A model generated the notes under the pieces. That model made no database searches. It saw only the letters and a list, made by a program, of their open reading frames with translations, and was not told the origin of the DNA. Shown here in pieces: positions 16,465 through 24,557 of a stretch of 64,000 nucleotides of DNA; positions within the stretch are counted from its first letter, which is position 1, and every line of letters begins with the position of its first letter. The stretch spans positions 223,191-287,190 of the forward strand of contig CAKNOA010000001.1 in the NCBI GenBank assembly GCA_930990065.1, given 5' to 3'. Made by a program: the position numbers and the translations under genes. Origin of the DNA: an uncultured Clostridia bacterium. GTDB taxonomy: Bacteria; Bacillota; Clostridia; Oscillospirales; Acutalibacteraceae.

Positions 16465-18510
16465 TCACAGATTGCCGTTTTCCTCGTCGCTGACAATCAC
16501 AAAATAAGCCCGTGACGTCGCCCGGTACACCAGTACATAGAAAAGGGCAAAAATCAGGTAACAACATCCTGTCACAAGTAATAACAAAGAATAGTTTGTC
16601 AAACCAAATACCAACAATAGCTGTTTCATCATCGGGAACGCGAACAACAAATGGCACCCGGCCAGCAAGAGCGGCAGGAAAAACACCGTAAGGATCTGGG
16701 AATTGATACTTTTGCGGATTTCCCTTTTCGTCATGCCCACTTTTTGCATAATGGAAAACCGCGAACGGTCTTCGTACCCTTCGGACACCTGCTTATAGTA
16801 GATAATCAGCACAGCGGCAAACAGGAAGACCACCCCTAGCAGGATCCCTAAAAAGAAGAGCCCGCCGTACATGGCATAAAAGCCGTCCCGTTCCGCTTCC
16901 GCATTTTCCAGGCTAAAGGAAAACTCTTCCCCTTCCCCGGCCGTGGCCCCTAGGGTGACCAATTTATCGTAGAGCGTTTGATACAACGTATCTTGCAAGT
17001 CAATTTGTTCCTGTTTGGAAAGGGACAGATCGAATCCGTAAAACCAGCGGGACATGACCTGATAGCCGTTTGTATCCAGTCCCAACATGCTTTCGGCTAC
17101 CACATCGTAGTCGGGTACAATCAGGTACATGCTGGCTACTACATCCATCGAGGACAAACCGTTGGGGGCAAAGTCATCCAGCTTCCTTGTGATGGTATAC
17201 GTGGTGCCGTCGGGCAGTGTGACCGATGCATCTGCATAACTAGACGACCGGGGGGTGTAGATCATCGCCTGGCCGGGGTTTAAGGTCTCATTCGTTCCCA
17301 TGGTGCGGTTATAATCTTCCAAAGGCACTACAAAAACCTGCCACATGTTTTTCACGCTGGCTAAATCGGCCGCATAGCCGCTTTGCAGCTGCATCTGGCC
17401 CTGATCGAGATAGACGGAAAACGTGAGCGCACGATAATCCATCACATTTTGTTCCTCTTCCCCATGGCCTGCGACCGTCTGTCGGATCGTCTCCCGCCAA
17501 GCCTCCTGCTCTTCCTGCGGCAAAGAGGAAGTCGTCAGGTTAAACGCGCGGGGGTACCGCTGATTCATGCTGTCCTCGGCCCCCACATACAGGCATACGG
17601 TAAAGGACAGCATCACCAGCACCATGGTGCACAAAATACAGATGGAAGCCAGCCCCGCGCCGTTGCGCTTCATGCGGAACACCATGGACGAAACCGACAC
17701 AAAGTGGTTGGTTTTATAATAATAGCGCTTGTTCTTTTGCAGCAGCCGGCAAAAGGCTACTGACCCCGCCATAAACAGCAGGTAGGTGGCTACGATGACC
17801 ATCACCACCGCAAAAAAGAACCATACCAGCGCCGCCAGGGGATCTTCCACCGTCATCGCAATATAGTAAGCGACGCCTAAAATACCGGCCCCCAGCACGG
17901 CCATGAGCCAGTTTGCTTTGGGCGGTTTTTCCCCCATATTTTCGCTGTGCAATAGGGCAATGGGGTTCGACAGGCGCACCTGCCAAAGGGCCCGCAGGTA
18001 TGTCAGCGCGTAGATCAGCACAAACAGCAGTACCGTATTCTGAATGGAAGAAAACTCCACCGAAAACGTAAAAGTAGCGGTTTCCTGTAAAATTTTCACC
18101 ATACCCAGTTCCGCGAACTTGGAAAGTAGCAGACCGAAAAACAGCCCGCCTGCAATTGCCATCAGGGCAATGAAAAAGGTTTCCCACAAGAGCACCCGGG
18201 CAATGTTTCGCTTGCTCATACCGAGAATGTTATAAAGACCAAATTCCTTTTTCCGACGGCGAATCAGGAAGGAATTGGTGTAAAACAGAAAAATAACGGA
18301 AAAAACACACATAACCCCGAAGCCGAACTCCAAAAAGCTCTGCATGGTAGTTCCGCCTCGCATCGTACGAAACGTAGGACTGCTGCTTAAAAACGAGATG
18401 ATATAGGCCATCATCACCATGCCCATTCCCGTTAAGATATAGGGAACATACAGCTTTTTATTGTTGCGGATACCGGTAAACGCTAACTTGCGGTAAAGCC
18501 CTCGTTTCAT
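16465..18510 (-). CDS. BceB-like ABC transporter permease
   Basis: A 681-residue permease with the Bce layout: about ten membrane segments in a 4+1/2 arrangement, two FtsX-type regions (about 60-180 and 560-680) and a large extracellular domain (about 305-525) between segments 7 and 8. The RRRKKEFGLYNILGMSKRNI motif is typical of the family. BceAB transporters detach bacitracin- or lantibiotic-like peptides from lipid II cycle intermediates and signal to BceS. The ATG overlaps the ATPase stop by ATGA. Because the ATPase gene is frameshifted, the transporter may be inactive in this isolate. The actual ligand is unknown. Confidence 0.92.
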   Translation of the reverse strand: MKRGLYRKLAFTGIRNNKKLYVPYILTGMGMVMMAYIISFLSSSPTFRTMRGGTTMQSFLEFGFGVMCVFSVIFLFYTNSFLIRRRKKEFGLYNILGMSKRNIARVLLWETFFIALMAIAGGLFFGLLLSKFAELGMVKILQETATFTFSVEFSSIQNTVLLFVLIYALTYLRALWQVRLSNPIALLHSENMGEKPPKANWLMAVLGAGILGVAYYIAMTVEDPLAALVWFFFAVVMVIVATYLLFMAGSVAFCRLLQKNKRYYYKTNHFVSVSSMVFRMKRNGAGLASICILCTMVLVMLSFTVCLYVGAEDSMNQRYPRAFNLTTSSLPQEEQEAWRETIRQTVAGHGEEEQNVMDYRALTFSVYLDQGQMQLQSGYAADLASVKNMWQVFVVPLEDYNRTMGTNETLNPGQAMIYTPRSSSYADASVTLPDGTTYTITRKLDDFAPNGLSSMDVVASMYLIVPDYDVVAESMLGLDTNGYQVMSRWFYGFDLSLSKQEQIDLQDTLYQTLYDKLVTLGATAGEGEEFSFSLENAEAERDGFYAMYGGLFFLGILLGVVFLFAAVLIIYYKQVSEGYEDRSRFSIMQKVGMTKREIRKSINSQILTVFFLPLLLAGCHLLFAFPMMKQLLLVFGLTNYSLLLLVTGCCYLIFALFYVLVYRATSRAYFVIVSDEENGNL

Positions 18511-19285
18511 ACGCGATCACCGCCTGTGGCCAACAGCGTCAGCGTGTTGGAAATTTTCTGGTATAGTTCGTTTTCGCTGCTATTCCCCCGGTAAATCTGG
18601 TGGAAGACTTCGCCGTCTTTAATAAACAGGACCCGCCCGGCGTGGCTGGCCGCTTTCACCGAATGAGTCACCATCAAGATGGTCTGACCGTTTTGGTTGA
18701 TGCTGCCAAACAAACGCAGCAGTTCGTCCGTCGCCCGGGAATCCAACGCACCGGTGGGTTCGTCGGCCAAAATCAGCCGCGGCCGGGTGATTAGCGCCCG
18801 CGCAACAGCCGCCCGTTGTTTTTGCCCACCGGATACTTCGTAGGGATATTTTTTCAAAAGGTCCGCAATTCCCAGCCGGGCAGCTATCGGTTCTAGCCGT
18901 TCTCTCATTTTGGCAGGGTGCTCGCCGGACAGTACCAGAGGCAAATAGATGTTGTCTTCCAGATGTTGTCTTCCATCGACAGCGTATCCAACAAATTAAA
19001 ATCCTGGAATACAAACCCCAACCGGTCACGGCGGAAGGCGGCGATATCCGCTTCCCGAATTTTAGAAAGATCCTGTCCGTCTAATTTGACCCGGCCGCCT
19101 GTGGGGCGGTCCAGCGCCGCTAAAATATTTAGCAGTGTTGTTTTACCGGACCCGGATTCACCCATGATGGCCACATATTCTCCTTCTTCCACGGTAAAGG
19201 AAACATCGCGCAGGGCATGCACCTGATTCCCGCCAAAGCGGGTGGCATACGTCTTCTTTAGGCCCTCGACTTCTAATAAACTCAT
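18507..19285 (-). pseudogene. BceA-like ABC ATPase gene disrupted by a 14-bp tandem duplication
   Basis: The upstream part (from ATG 19285) encodes a BceA start with Walker A GESGSGKTTLL and the Q-loop FVFQDFNLLDTLSMEDNI, then shifts frame into WKTTSICLW and stops at 18905. The remaining part, in another frame, carries the signature VSGGQKQRAAVARAL and Walker B LILADEPTGALD to the stop at 18507. Removing one copy of the 14-bp repeat at 18947-18974 restores SMEDNIYLPLVLSG and a 254-residue protein, the normal BceA length. All other motifs are intact, so the event is recent or reversible. It may also be an assembly error. Confidence 0.92.
18947..18975. repeat. Perfect 14-bp tandem duplication inside bceA
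   Basis: AGATGTTGTCTTCC occurs twice back to back (18947-18960 and 18961-18974) with one more shared A. Fourteen is not a multiple of three, so one copy gives an open frame and two copies break it. Confidence 0.97.
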
Positions 19286-19317
19286 CTTTCCATTCCTCCT
19301 TTTTCTTTGGCATCTTT

Positions 19318-19323
19318 ATTGTA
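19318..19323 (-). promoter_or_regulatory. -10 element of the bceAB operon promoter
   Basis: TACAAT on the minus strand, 33 bases before the bceA ATG, with no recognisable -35. A poor -35 fits an activator-dependent promoter served by the Bce box upstream. Confidence 0.5.
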
Positions 19324-19374
19324 CCAAAAAGGGGAAATGCGCCTCCATCGATTCGGCTTACATTTCCCCCTGCT

Positions 19375-19396
19375 TTTCTTACAGTTTTGTAAGAAA
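19375..19396. promoter_or_regulatory. BceR-type binding site upstream of bceAB
   Basis: A perfect 9-bp inverted repeat, TTTCTTACA-N4-TGTAAGAAA, lies between the kinase gene and bceA. Its core TTACA-N4-TGTAA matches the published consensus for BceR-like regulators (TNACA-N4-TGTAA). It is 52 bases upstream of the -10. Confidence 0.85.
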
Positions 19397-19400
19397 TCGT

Positions 19401-20393
19401 TTATTCCACTTGTAGCTCCCGATGATTTAAGTCGATCTGAATCAGCGTGCCGCTCTCCCCATTCGATTCGGCCGTGATCGTATGTCCCAAATTCCGGCAA
19501 ATCCGCCGGCACAGATAAAGACCAATCCCACTGGCTTTTTTATCGGTGCGTCCATTATATCCGGTATACCCTTTTTCGAAAATCCGGGGCAAATCTTCCG
19601 GCGCAATGCCTATTCCGGTATCCTGGATACACAGTGTCAGCGGTTTTTTCAGCGAAAGGGTAATGGTACCCCCAGCCGGCGTATATTTCAGGGCATTGGA
19701 TAACACCTGCTCCACCACAAACGACAACCATTTTTCGTCAGTGAGCACCTTTACCCCCAACGGTTCATAAGAAAGGCGGATTTTCCGGCGGATAAACTGG
19801 GTAGAAAATTTTCGCACCACATCGTGGAGCAACCGGTCCAAATCGATTTCACGAAATACATAATCGGTGGATTCGGAGTCAAGGCGCAAAAACACCAGTA
19901 CCATTTCCACATACTGCTCAATCCGCTGCAATTCTTCCATGAGCTGGCGAGCCATATCGGAATCTTCGTTTTGCAGTGTCAGACGCATGGAAGCAATGGG
20001 GGTTTTGATCTGGTGGGCCCACAGGGTATAGTACTCCACCATATCCCGGTATGAACTTTCCATGCCGGCCTGCAAAGCTTCTTTTTCCTGTTGCAGTGCT
20101 TCAAGCAGGGCCATAAAATCTTGTTCTTCCACACTTTCGGCATCAGGCAAGTGCCGCACTCGTTCCGCAGGTGAAGTAAGCAGCATTTGCAGACGCTTGT
20201 GCTTTTCCTTAGCCTTTTGCATATCAAAAAAGAAAAAAATGGCCCCCAATACCACACAGATGGCCGCAGGATACAGAACAGCCCCTGCCGGTACACCATA
20301 CAGAATGAAAGCCGATAGGAAAATAGCCATATATAAAAAGAAATTCCGGGCTTTTACGGCTTTTTGCCGGATGTACATACGATAAAAATTCAT
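19401..20393 (-). CDS. BceS-like intramembrane-sensing histidine kinase
   Basis: A 330-residue kinase with two closely spaced membrane segments (about 15-35 and 38-58) and almost no extracellular loop, the mark of Bce-type kinases that take their signal from the transporter. The H-box YYTLWAHQIKTPIASMRL places the phospho-acceptor at H127. HATPase motifs follow: N-box VVEQVLSNALKYTP, G1 DTGIGI, and SGIGLYLCRRI. It lies 17 bases downstream of the regulator and directly upstream of the Bce box. Confidence 0.93.
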   Translation of the reverse strand: MNFYRMYIRQKAVKARNFFLYMAIFLSAFILYGVPAGAVLYPAAICVVLGAIFFFFDMQKAKEKHKRLQMLLTSPAERVRHLPDAESVEEQDFMALLEALQQEKEALQAGMESSYRDMVEYYTLWAHQIKTPIASMRLTLQNEDSDMARQLMEELQRIEQYVEMVLVFLRLDSESTDYVFREIDLDRLLHDVVRKFSTQFIRRKIRLSYEPLGVKVLTDEKWLSFVVEQVLSNALKYTPAGGTITLSLKKPLTLCIQDTGIGIAPEDLPRIFEKGYTGYNGRTDKKASGIGLYLCRRICRNLGHTITAESNGESGTLIQIDLNHRELQVE

Positions 20394-20410
20394 CCAAATT
20401 CCCTCTTTTC

Positions 20411-21082
20411 TCAGGCCAGCCGGTACCCGACCCCAAATTTCGTGGCTATAAAATCGGATAGGCCCGCTGCCTCCAGTTTTTTGCGCAAGCGGTTGACGTT
20501 CACTGTCAACGTATTTTCATCGACAAAGCTGCCGTTTTCCCACAATTGCTCCATCAGTTTTTCCCGGCTGACCACGGCACCTTTTTGCTGCATCAGCGAA
20601 AACAAAATACGGTATTCATTTTTGGTCAGGTCGATCACCTGATTTTCATAGGTTAAGGTACCGTCCCCTGTGTTTAATAGGGCTCCCCGGTGTTCCAGTA
20701 CCGGTACGGCACCGGCAAAATCATACGTACGCCGCAAAATGGCCTGAATCTTCGCAACAAGCACCCCGGGATCAAAGGGTTTGGCCATAAAATCATCGCC
20801 GCCCATGTTCATGGCCATCACAATATTCATATTGTCGGAAGCCGATGATAAAAACACAATGGGCACTTTGGAAACCTTGCGGATTTCGCCGCACCAGTAA
20901 TATCCGTTAAAAAAGGGCAGTGTAATATCCAGCAGCACCAGATGCGGCAAATAATCGGAAAATTCAGCCATCACATGGCGGAAATCCTGCACACAGCGCC
21001 CCTGAAAATTCCAAGCGGTCAGCTGTTTTTTTAACCCGGACGCAATTCCTTCATCGTCTTCCACAATCAAAATACGATACAT
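20411..21082 (-). CDS. BceR-like OmpR-family response regulator
   Basis: A 223-residue regulator: receiver domain (1-115; acidic EDDE at 8-11, phospho-acceptor D52 in LLDITLPFFNG, K near 102 in DDFMAKPFDP) and an OmpR/PhoB winged helix (about 130-222; NEYRILFSLMQQKGAVVSREKLMEQLW). The ATG at 21082 has GAAGGAGG upstream; a longer in-frame extension runs through the promoter and is rejected. It starts the operon and probably activates bceAB through the TTACA-N4-TGTAA box. Confidence 0.94.
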   Translation of the reverse strand: MYRILIVEDDEGIASGLKKQLTAWNFQGRCVQDFRHVMAEFSDYLPHLVLLDITLPFFNGYYWCGEIRKVSKVPIVFLSSASDNMNIVMAMNMGGDDFMAKPFDPGVLVAKIQAILRRTYDFAGAVPVLEHRGALLNTGDGTLTYENQVIDLTKNEYRILFSLMQQKGAVVSREKLMEQLWENGSFVDENTLTVNVNRLRKKLEAAGLSDFIATKFGVGYRLA

Positions 21083-21118
21083 GCTATTCTTTGCGCCTCC
21101 TTCTTTTTTCCTGGTGGT

Positions 21119-21147
21119 ATTGTAGCACGACTGTTCCCTTTTTTCAA
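21119..21147 (-). promoter_or_regulatory. Promoter of the bceRS operon
   Basis: TTGAAA and TACAAT on the minus strand are 17 bases apart and 37 bases from the regulator ATG. Its -35 box is only 6 bases from the -35 of the divergent fluoride riboswitch promoter. Confidence 0.85.
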
Positions 21148-21153
21148 ATTGTC

Positions 21154-21182
21154 TTGACTTTCCCCCATCCGTATGGTATAAA
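21154..21182 (+). promoter_or_regulatory. Promoter of the fluoride riboswitch transcript
   Basis: TTGACT and TATAAA on the plus strand are 17 bases apart. Transcription should start near 21189, just before the aptamer. Confidence 0.85.
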
Positions 21183-21194
21183 TAATTCCTGGAA

Positions 21195-21308
21195 TATACC
21201 GGGGAATGAAGTTCTCCCCTGGCCGAATCATATCGGACCAAAACCGCTGAATGAAAAGCTGATGACTTCTGCCTATGTTTGATTTTGGGCAGGTCATCGG
21301 CTTTTTTT
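21195..21308 (+). promoter_or_regulatory. Fluoride (crcB motif) riboswitch with overlapping terminator
   Basis: Aptamer elements in order: GGGGAATGAAGTTCTCCCC (21201-21219), a small inserted hairpin (21221-21239), AAACCGCT (21241-21248) and AGCTGATGACTTCTGCC (21257-21273). The loop GAAGT can pair with ACTTC of the 3' part, the crcB pseudoknot, and AGC pairs back to GCT. GCTGATGACTTCTGCC (21258-21273) also pairs with GGGCAGGTCATCGGC (21287-21301), which is followed by T7, giving a terminator. Fluoride binding should hold the 3' strand in the pseudoknot and switch on the antiporter gene. Confidence 0.88.
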
Positions 21309-21346
21309 GTGCCCTGCCCCATTTTACTGCGAAAGGATCGATCCCT

Positions 21347-22528
21347 ATGCTCACCAGTTTAGCCCTGATTTTTCTATGCGGCTTGCTACTTGGCACCTTA
21401 TTTTCCAAGCTCAAATTGCCGCCGCTTCTTGGTATGCTGTTGACCGGCATTGTGCTGGGGCCGTATGCGCTTTCCTTACTGGACCCGTCGATTTTGTCGA
21501 TTTCCGCCGATCTGCGGCAATTAGCCCTCATTATTATTCTGACCCGGGCCGGACTGAATTTGGATCTTGCATCCCTAAAAAAAGTGGGACGCCCGGCGAT
21601 CCTCATGTGTTTTGTGCCGGCCTGCTTTGAAATTGGGGGCATGCTATTGCTGGCCCCACCGCTTCTCCATATCTCTCTATTAGAAGCCGCCATTATGGGT
21701 ACGGTCATCGCTGCTGTATCCCCCGCTGTCATCGTTCCCAAAATGCTGCATTTGATGGAAACCGGGTACGGCACGAAACAGAGCATTCCTCAGCTCATTA
21801 TGGCCGGCGCTTCGGTGGATGACGTGTTCGTCATTGTGCTATTTACTTCCTTTACCGGCCTGGCCCAGGGACAGCAGATTTCGGCCGTGAGCTTTCTTTC
21901 GATTCCTGTTTCCATATTGCTGGGACTGCTGGTAGGGGCCGTCATCGGTGTACTGCTCGCCCAACTGTTTGCCCGGTTTCATATGCGGGATTCTGTGAAA
22001 GTTCTGCTCATTTTAAGCCTTTCCTTTTTATTGGTAGCACTGGAAAATACCGTGAAAAGCACCGTACCGTTTTCGGGTCTATTAGCGGTCATGAGCCTGA
22101 ATATTGCCGTACAGCGTAAACGCACCGAAGTTGCCGTCCGGCTCTCCGCCAAATTTTCTAAACTGTGGGTAGCAGCGGAATTAATTTTATTCGTGCTGGT
22201 CGGGGCCACCGTGGACCTCTCCTATGTCACCACGGCTGGATTAGCTGCCGTGGCTGTCATTTTGGGCGTACTGCTGTTCCGTATGCTTGGGGTATGCGTG
22301 TGTTTACTAAAAACGACGTTGCAAAAGAAAGAACGGCTTTTCTGTATGCTGGCGTATTTACCCAAAGCCACCGTACAGGCCGCCATCGGTTCCCTGCCCC
22401 TGAGCATGGGCCTTTCTTGCGGGAACATCGTGCTGACGGTAGCGGTTCTGTCGATTCTCATCACGGCCCCGCTGGGCGCGTTTTTGATTGACCTTACCTA
22501 TAAAAAGCTGCTGAAAAAAGCAACCTAA
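21347..22528 (+). CDS. CPA-type cation/proton antiporter under fluoride control
   Basis: A 393-residue membrane protein with about 12 hydrophobic segments of the Na+/H+ exchanger (CPA) fold. Visible signatures are LPPLLGMLLTGIVLGPYAL near the start and ASVDDVFVIVLFTSF in the middle, where the DD pair sits at the ion-binding position. There is no C-terminal TrkA-N domain. Sodium/proton antiporters are a known class of fluoride-riboswitch targets; the ion moved here is not proven. The ATG at 21347 has AAAGGATC upstream. It converges on the dehydrogenase operon across a shared terminator. Confidence 0.88.
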   Translation: MLTSLALIFLCGLLLGTLFSKLKLPPLLGMLLTGIVLGPYALSLLDPSILSISADLRQLALIIILTRAGLNLDLASLKKVGRPAILMCFVPACFEIGGMLLLAPPLLHISLLEAAIMGTVIAAVSPAVIVPKMLHLMETGYGTKQSIPQLIMAGASVDDVFVIVLFTSFTGLAQGQQISAVSFLSIPVSILLGLLVGAVIGVLLAQLFARFHMRDSVKVLLILSLSFLLVALENTVKSTVPFSGLLAVMSLNIAVQRKRTEVAVRLSAKFSKLWVAAELILFVLVGATVDLSYVTTAGLAAVAVILGVLLFRMLGVCVCLLKTTLQKKERLFCMLAYLPKATVQAAIGSLPLSMGLSCGNIVLTVAVLSILITAPLGAFLIDLTYKKLLKKAT

Positions 22529-22532
22529 AGCA

Positions 22533-22587
22533 AAAGAACAAGGGCCCTTCCTCCCCAAATGGAGAAAAGGGCCCTTGTTTTGTTTTT
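22533..22587. terminator. Bidirectional intrinsic terminator
   Basis: The stem AACAAGGGCCCTT / AAGGGCCCTTGTT (22537-22549, 22567-22579) is perfect over 13 bp. It has A- and T-rich flanks and lies between two convergent genes. Confidence 0.9.
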
Positions 22588-23621
22588 TACGGTTTTAACG
22601 CGACTTTGATCACGCCGTCGCGGCGTTCTTCAAATAGAGCGTACGCCTGTTCCACCTGCTGGAGGGGGAACGTATGGGTAATCAGAGGCGTTGTATCCAG
22701 TTGCCCCTGCGCAATCAGGCTCAAAATTTCTTCACAGTCGCACCCATCCACCCCGCCGGTTTTAAAGGTCAGGTTTTTACCGTACATATCCGGCAGAGGC
22801 AGCACTTGCGGTTCCTCATACAGCGCCACAATTGTCACCACCGCATTGGGCCGCGCACAAGTCCACGCCAGACGGAACGTATCGTTCCCCCCGGCTACTT
22901 CCAGCACCACATCGGCCCCGCCGTGGTCGCTGTGGTTTTGTACAAACGCTTCCACTTCTTCGGGGGCCACCACGAGCACATCGGGATAGTGTTCCCGCAC
23001 AAACTGCCGGCGCTGTGGGTCCTTTTCACACACGATTATCCGTTTTGGGTGTTGCAGCTGTACGCACAATAACGTACAAATGCCCGTGGGGCCGGCCCCC
23101 AGGATGAGAACCGTATCCTCCCGCTGGATCTCGGAAATCCGGGCAGCCCAAAAACCGGTGGCCAGAATATCCCCCACAAACAGCGCCTGTTCATCCGAAA
23201 CCGTATCGGGTATGACGGTGAGCCCCTGGTCGGCAAACGGCACCCGCACAAAGGGGGCCTGCCCGCCGTCGATCCGGCAACCCAGCGCCCATCCGCCATT
23301 CGGGTCGGTACAATTGTTCACAAACCCATGGCGGCAGAAAAAGCAGGAACCACAGAACGTTTCCACGTTCACGGCCACCCGGTCGCCGGGGCGTACTGTG
23401 GCCACTTGGGAGCCGCAGGCTTCCACCACCCCCACCATTTCATGCCCCACGGTGATCCCGGGCACAGCTTTCGGCACCGAGCCGTGCTTAATATGCAGAT
23501 CGCTGGTGCAGATACTGGACAAAGTCACCCGCACAATGGCATCCTTCGGATGCAAAAGGACGGGTTTCGGCTTTTCCAAAAGGGCGAACGTGCCCGGTTT
23601 TACATACGTATAGGCAAGCAC
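22587..23621 (-). CDS. Zinc-dependent MDR-family dehydrogenase
   Basis: A 344-residue medium-chain alcohol/polyol dehydrogenase. Catalytic zinc ligands are in SSICTSDLHIKHG and GHEMVGVVE; the structural zinc cysteines are in CGSCFFCRHGFVNNC; the Rossmann NAD(P) motif is LGAGPTGICTL (about 172-182). Relatives include threonine, sorbitol and secondary alcohol dehydrogenases; the substrate cannot be told. It starts with GTG at 23621 (AAAGGGGGC upstream), 14 bases after the peroxiredoxin stop, as the last gene of a four-gene operon. Confidence 0.88.
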   Translation of the reverse strand: MLAYTYVKPGTFALLEKPKPVLLHPKDAIVRVTLSSICTSDLHIKHGSVPKAVPGITVGHEMVGVVEACGSQVATVRPGDRVAVNVETFCGSCFFCRHGFVNNCTDPNGGWALGCRIDGGQAPFVRVPFADQGLTVIPDTVSDEQALFVGDILATGFWAARISEIQREDTVLILGAGPTGICTLLCVQLQHPKRIIVCEKDPQRRQFVREHYPDVLVVAPEEVEAFVQNHSDHGGADVVLEVAGGNDTFRLAWTCARPNAVVTIVALYEEPQVLPLPDMYGKNLTFKTGGVDGCDCEEILSLIAQGQLDTTPLITHTFPLQQVEQAYALFEERRDGVIKVALKP

Positions 23622-23635
23622 CGCGATAGCCCCCT

Positions 23636-24094
23636 TTATTCCGACAGCAGTCCCATCACCTGACAGGCATTGGTGTCGGGCTTTACTTTCTTCATCACAG
23701 ACTGCACCACACCCTCTTCATCAATGAGGAACGTAGTACGTACAGTCCCCATGCTGACTTTGCCGTACAATTTCTTTTCCTGCCACACGCCGTATGCTTC
23801 CAGCACCTGGTGGTCCGGATCGGACAGGATACGGAACGGCAGTTCATATTTGGCGGCAAATTTCTGGTGGGACGATACGCTATCCTTGCTGATGCCCAGC
23901 ACGACAGCGCCCTTTTGGCTCAAAGCTTCGTTTTCCGCGGCAAAAGCCTGGGCCTGGCGGGTACAGCCGGGGGTATTATCCCGGGGATAAAAATACAGCA
24001 CTACCTTCTGCCCGCGATAGCTTTCCAGGGAAACCATCTCTCCATTTTGATCGGGCAAGGTAAACAACGGAGCTTTTTGACCAACTTCTACCAT
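23636..24094 (-). CDS. Bcp-type peroxiredoxin (thiol peroxidase)
   Basis: A 152-residue AhpC/TSA-family protein of the Bcp/PrxQ group: VGQKAPLFTLPDQNG start, YFYPRDNTPGCTRQAQAF active site with the peroxidatic cysteine, and the conserved RTTFLIDEEG. The resolving cysteine usually found five residues after the peroxidatic one is replaced by Gln; the only other cysteine is near the C-terminus (TNACQ). It would reduce hydroperoxides with thioredoxin or another thiol. The start at 24094 is the more family-like of two in-frame ATGs. Confidence 0.9.
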   Translation of the reverse strand: MVEVGQKAPLFTLPDQNGEMVSLESYRGQKVVLYFYPRDNTPGCTRQAQAFAAENEALSQKGAVVLGISKDSVSSHQKFAAKYELPFRILSDPDHQVLEAYGVWQEKKLYGKVSMGTVRTTFLIDEEGVVQSVMKKVKPDTNACQVMGLLSE

Positions 24095-24129
24095 AGTGTG
24101 ACACATCCTTTCCTTTACATACAGCGGGG

Positions 24130-24543
24130 TTAAATCAACACCCCATTACAATGGTCGATTTCGTGCTGAACAATTTGGGCGGTCCAGCCGGTATACGTCT
24201 TTATGCGGGTTTGGAACGCCTCATTTTGAAATTGCACCCGGATTTTTTCGTACCGCTTTGTAGGGCGCGGCCCATTGAGCAGCGATAAACACGATTCTTC
24301 CGTGTGGTATGGGCCGGTACCCTGCAGGATTTTGGGATTATACAGCACCGTATACCGGCCGCCATCATCGACCGCGATAATGGCCTTTTTCACGCCGATC
24401 ATATTGGCCGCCATGCCCACACAGGTATCCTTATGGGCCTGCAAGGTATCGAGTAAATCCTGAGCTACCCGTTCATCGCCATGGGTAGCCGGTTCCGCTT
24501 TCTGCGCTAAAAAAATGGGATCATGAATCAGGGGACGGATCAT
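24130..24543 (-). CDS. Peptide deformylase-like protein
   Basis: A 137-residue protein of the peptide deformylase family. The three motifs are recognisable but altered: GMAANMIG replaces GLAAPQIG, ESCLSLL replaces EGCLS, and HEIDH is intact. So the cysteine and both histidines that bind metal are present, but the Gln of motif 1 is Asn. This short form is common in Clostridia beside a canonical enzyme; deformylation of fMet-peptides is likely but not certain. The ATG at 24543 has AAAGGAGG upstream and lies 14 bases after the NUDIX frame ends. Confidence 0.82.
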   Translation of the reverse strand: MIRPLIHDPIFLAQKAEPATHGDERVAQDLLDTLQAHKDTCVGMAANMIGVKKAIIAVDDGGRYTVLYNPKILQGTGPYHTEESCLSLLNGPRPTKRYEKIRVQFQNEAFQTRIKTYTGWTAQIVQHEIDHCNGVLI

Positions 24544-24557
24544 GATGGTTTCCTCCT

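Noticed and set aside
20411..21322. An 80-residue longer start for the BceR-like regulator
   Set aside because: The extension runs through the -35/-10 region and the riboswitch promoter; the ATG at 21082 has the ribosome-binding site and the normal receiver start.
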